NCBI GenBank assembly: GCA_040954595.2
Contig: CM082585.2
Location: 9,238,001 to 9,302,000 of the forward strand
Length of the DNA stretch: 64,000 nucleotides
Direction: 5' to 3'
Origin: Balanoglossus misakiensis
Lineage: Eukaryota > Hemichordata
Shown here: piece after piece, positions 63,327 through 64,000 of the stretch
Layout of the letters: every line of letters begins with the position of its first letter
Position numbering within the stretch: the first letter of the stretch is position 1
Position numbers and translations under genes: made by a program
Notes under the pieces: generated by a model
Database searches by the model: none
The model's input: the letters and a program-made list of their open reading frames with translations, nothing else
What the model was told of the DNA's origin: nothing

Positions 63327-63392
63327 ATGTATCGGCGGCTGGTGACTGAGTTTGACCGGAACAGAGGCGACGTCGACGCCGCGGACGCGTCG
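63327..63392 (+). CDS. Gene G (first exon only): probable next calmodulin-like gene
   Basis: ATG at 63327 opens 22 codons (MYRRLVTEFDRNRGDVDAAD and two more) ending in phase 0 at TCG|GTAAGT, a consensus donor. A phase-0 first exon with a charged leader matches genes B, D and E, and the exon lies downstream of a TATA box in the same orientation as the array. The rest would be past the window end, so EF-hand membership is inferred from phase, style and position only. Confidence 0.45.
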
Positions 63393-64000
63393 GTAAGTCA
63401 CGACCAATTTCTACCGTCAAGCATCACGACCATGCACGCAACTCGGTCCAAAGTTGCGAGGGACCAAAGTCATTGTTAAACACGTCGTAAAAAACGGGTA
63501 TAGGGAAAACAGCTACGGCAGACGATAAATCATCGAAAGAAGATAAAATAAATGGCGGGCAAATCAAAAGGTCAGGGCAACGGTCACCGCGCTTGGGTCT
63601 CTACGAGAATATATATAGAGAATCAAAATCTCTTCGCATTCAATAGAGCTGTCTCCCGGTCCCCAAACGTCCATATCCGGGGAATACCTCCACTGAACAA
63701 CTTTCTGAATGGTAAAGGTATTTTCCCCAGTAGAAGCTTTTTATTCCGAAGATATCCGTTGCTCGCCGCGGTCATTTTGATAGTTCTGTTTCCAGGTAGC
63801 TGTAGCGGTTTGAGAGCTTGGGGTTAAGCCGTTATTGTTTGCACCAGGGGAACTGGGGCCATCATTACTGTCGGAAAAATAATCCGTGGATTGATTTGTT
63901 GGTCCTCTACCAGACATTGCCATACATACGACCTTTATAATGTATGTCTTGTATGTATTTATTTATTTTCATTCCTTGGTTGAATACTTTGACCTTGTAA
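63393..64000 (+). other. Start of gene G intron 1
   Basis: No further plus-strand exon is recognised. On the minus strand, 63741-63923 reads as a Ser/Asn/Thr-rich 60-residue frame with its own ATG and stop; its status is unclear. Confidence 0.35.

Overview
The window reads as nuclear DNA of an animal, most likely a marine invertebrate deuterostome and plausibly a cephalochordate (amphioxus, Branchiostoma). The reasons are spliced genes with GT-AG introns and AATAAA signals, long introns and spacers, many small inverted-repeat transposons, one non-LTR retrotransposon remnant, and above all a tandem array of calmodulin-like genes, a gene type known from amphioxus. The species is inferred, not proven.

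Layout: 784-2315 is the 3' end of an unrecognised gene with a very acidic C-terminus and a PP1-docking-type motif, followed by a long 3' UTR to about 3.9 kb. A spacer full of foldback DNA follows. The main content is then a head-to-tail, all plus-strand array of calmodulin-like EF-hand genes, here called B (5318-6872), C (12317-18406), D (20390-22840), E (26937-29072) and F (core exons 41910-55670). A probable first exon of a sixth gene, G, lies at 63327-63392 and runs out of the window.

All five complete genes share one exon plan: a tiny first exon ending in phase 0, a small exon ending in phase 1 that encodes the helix before EF-hand 1, an exon of exactly 144 nt, an exon of 243 nt (240 in D), and a short last exon that starts at the Glu-Phe of EF-hand 4. 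Only the 5' end of F is uncertain. C is nearly an authentic calmodulin with four intact Ca2+ loops. The others have lost different loops (B keeps only loop 4; D, E and F are intermediate), and each has its own N- or C-terminal extension. This is what duplication followed by divergence of Ca2+ sensors would produce.

The space between genes is mostly unremarkable noncoding DNA. It carries several foldback or MITE-like elements with flanking duplications (4401-4436, 5006-5101, 7676-8050, 58835-59247), a LINE 3' remnant near 31.8-32.2 kb, microsatellites, nine unusually long G or C homopolymers, and an excess of the palindromes TGACGTCA and TACATGTA. I saw no tRNA, rRNA or CRISPR array and no convincing minus-strand gene.
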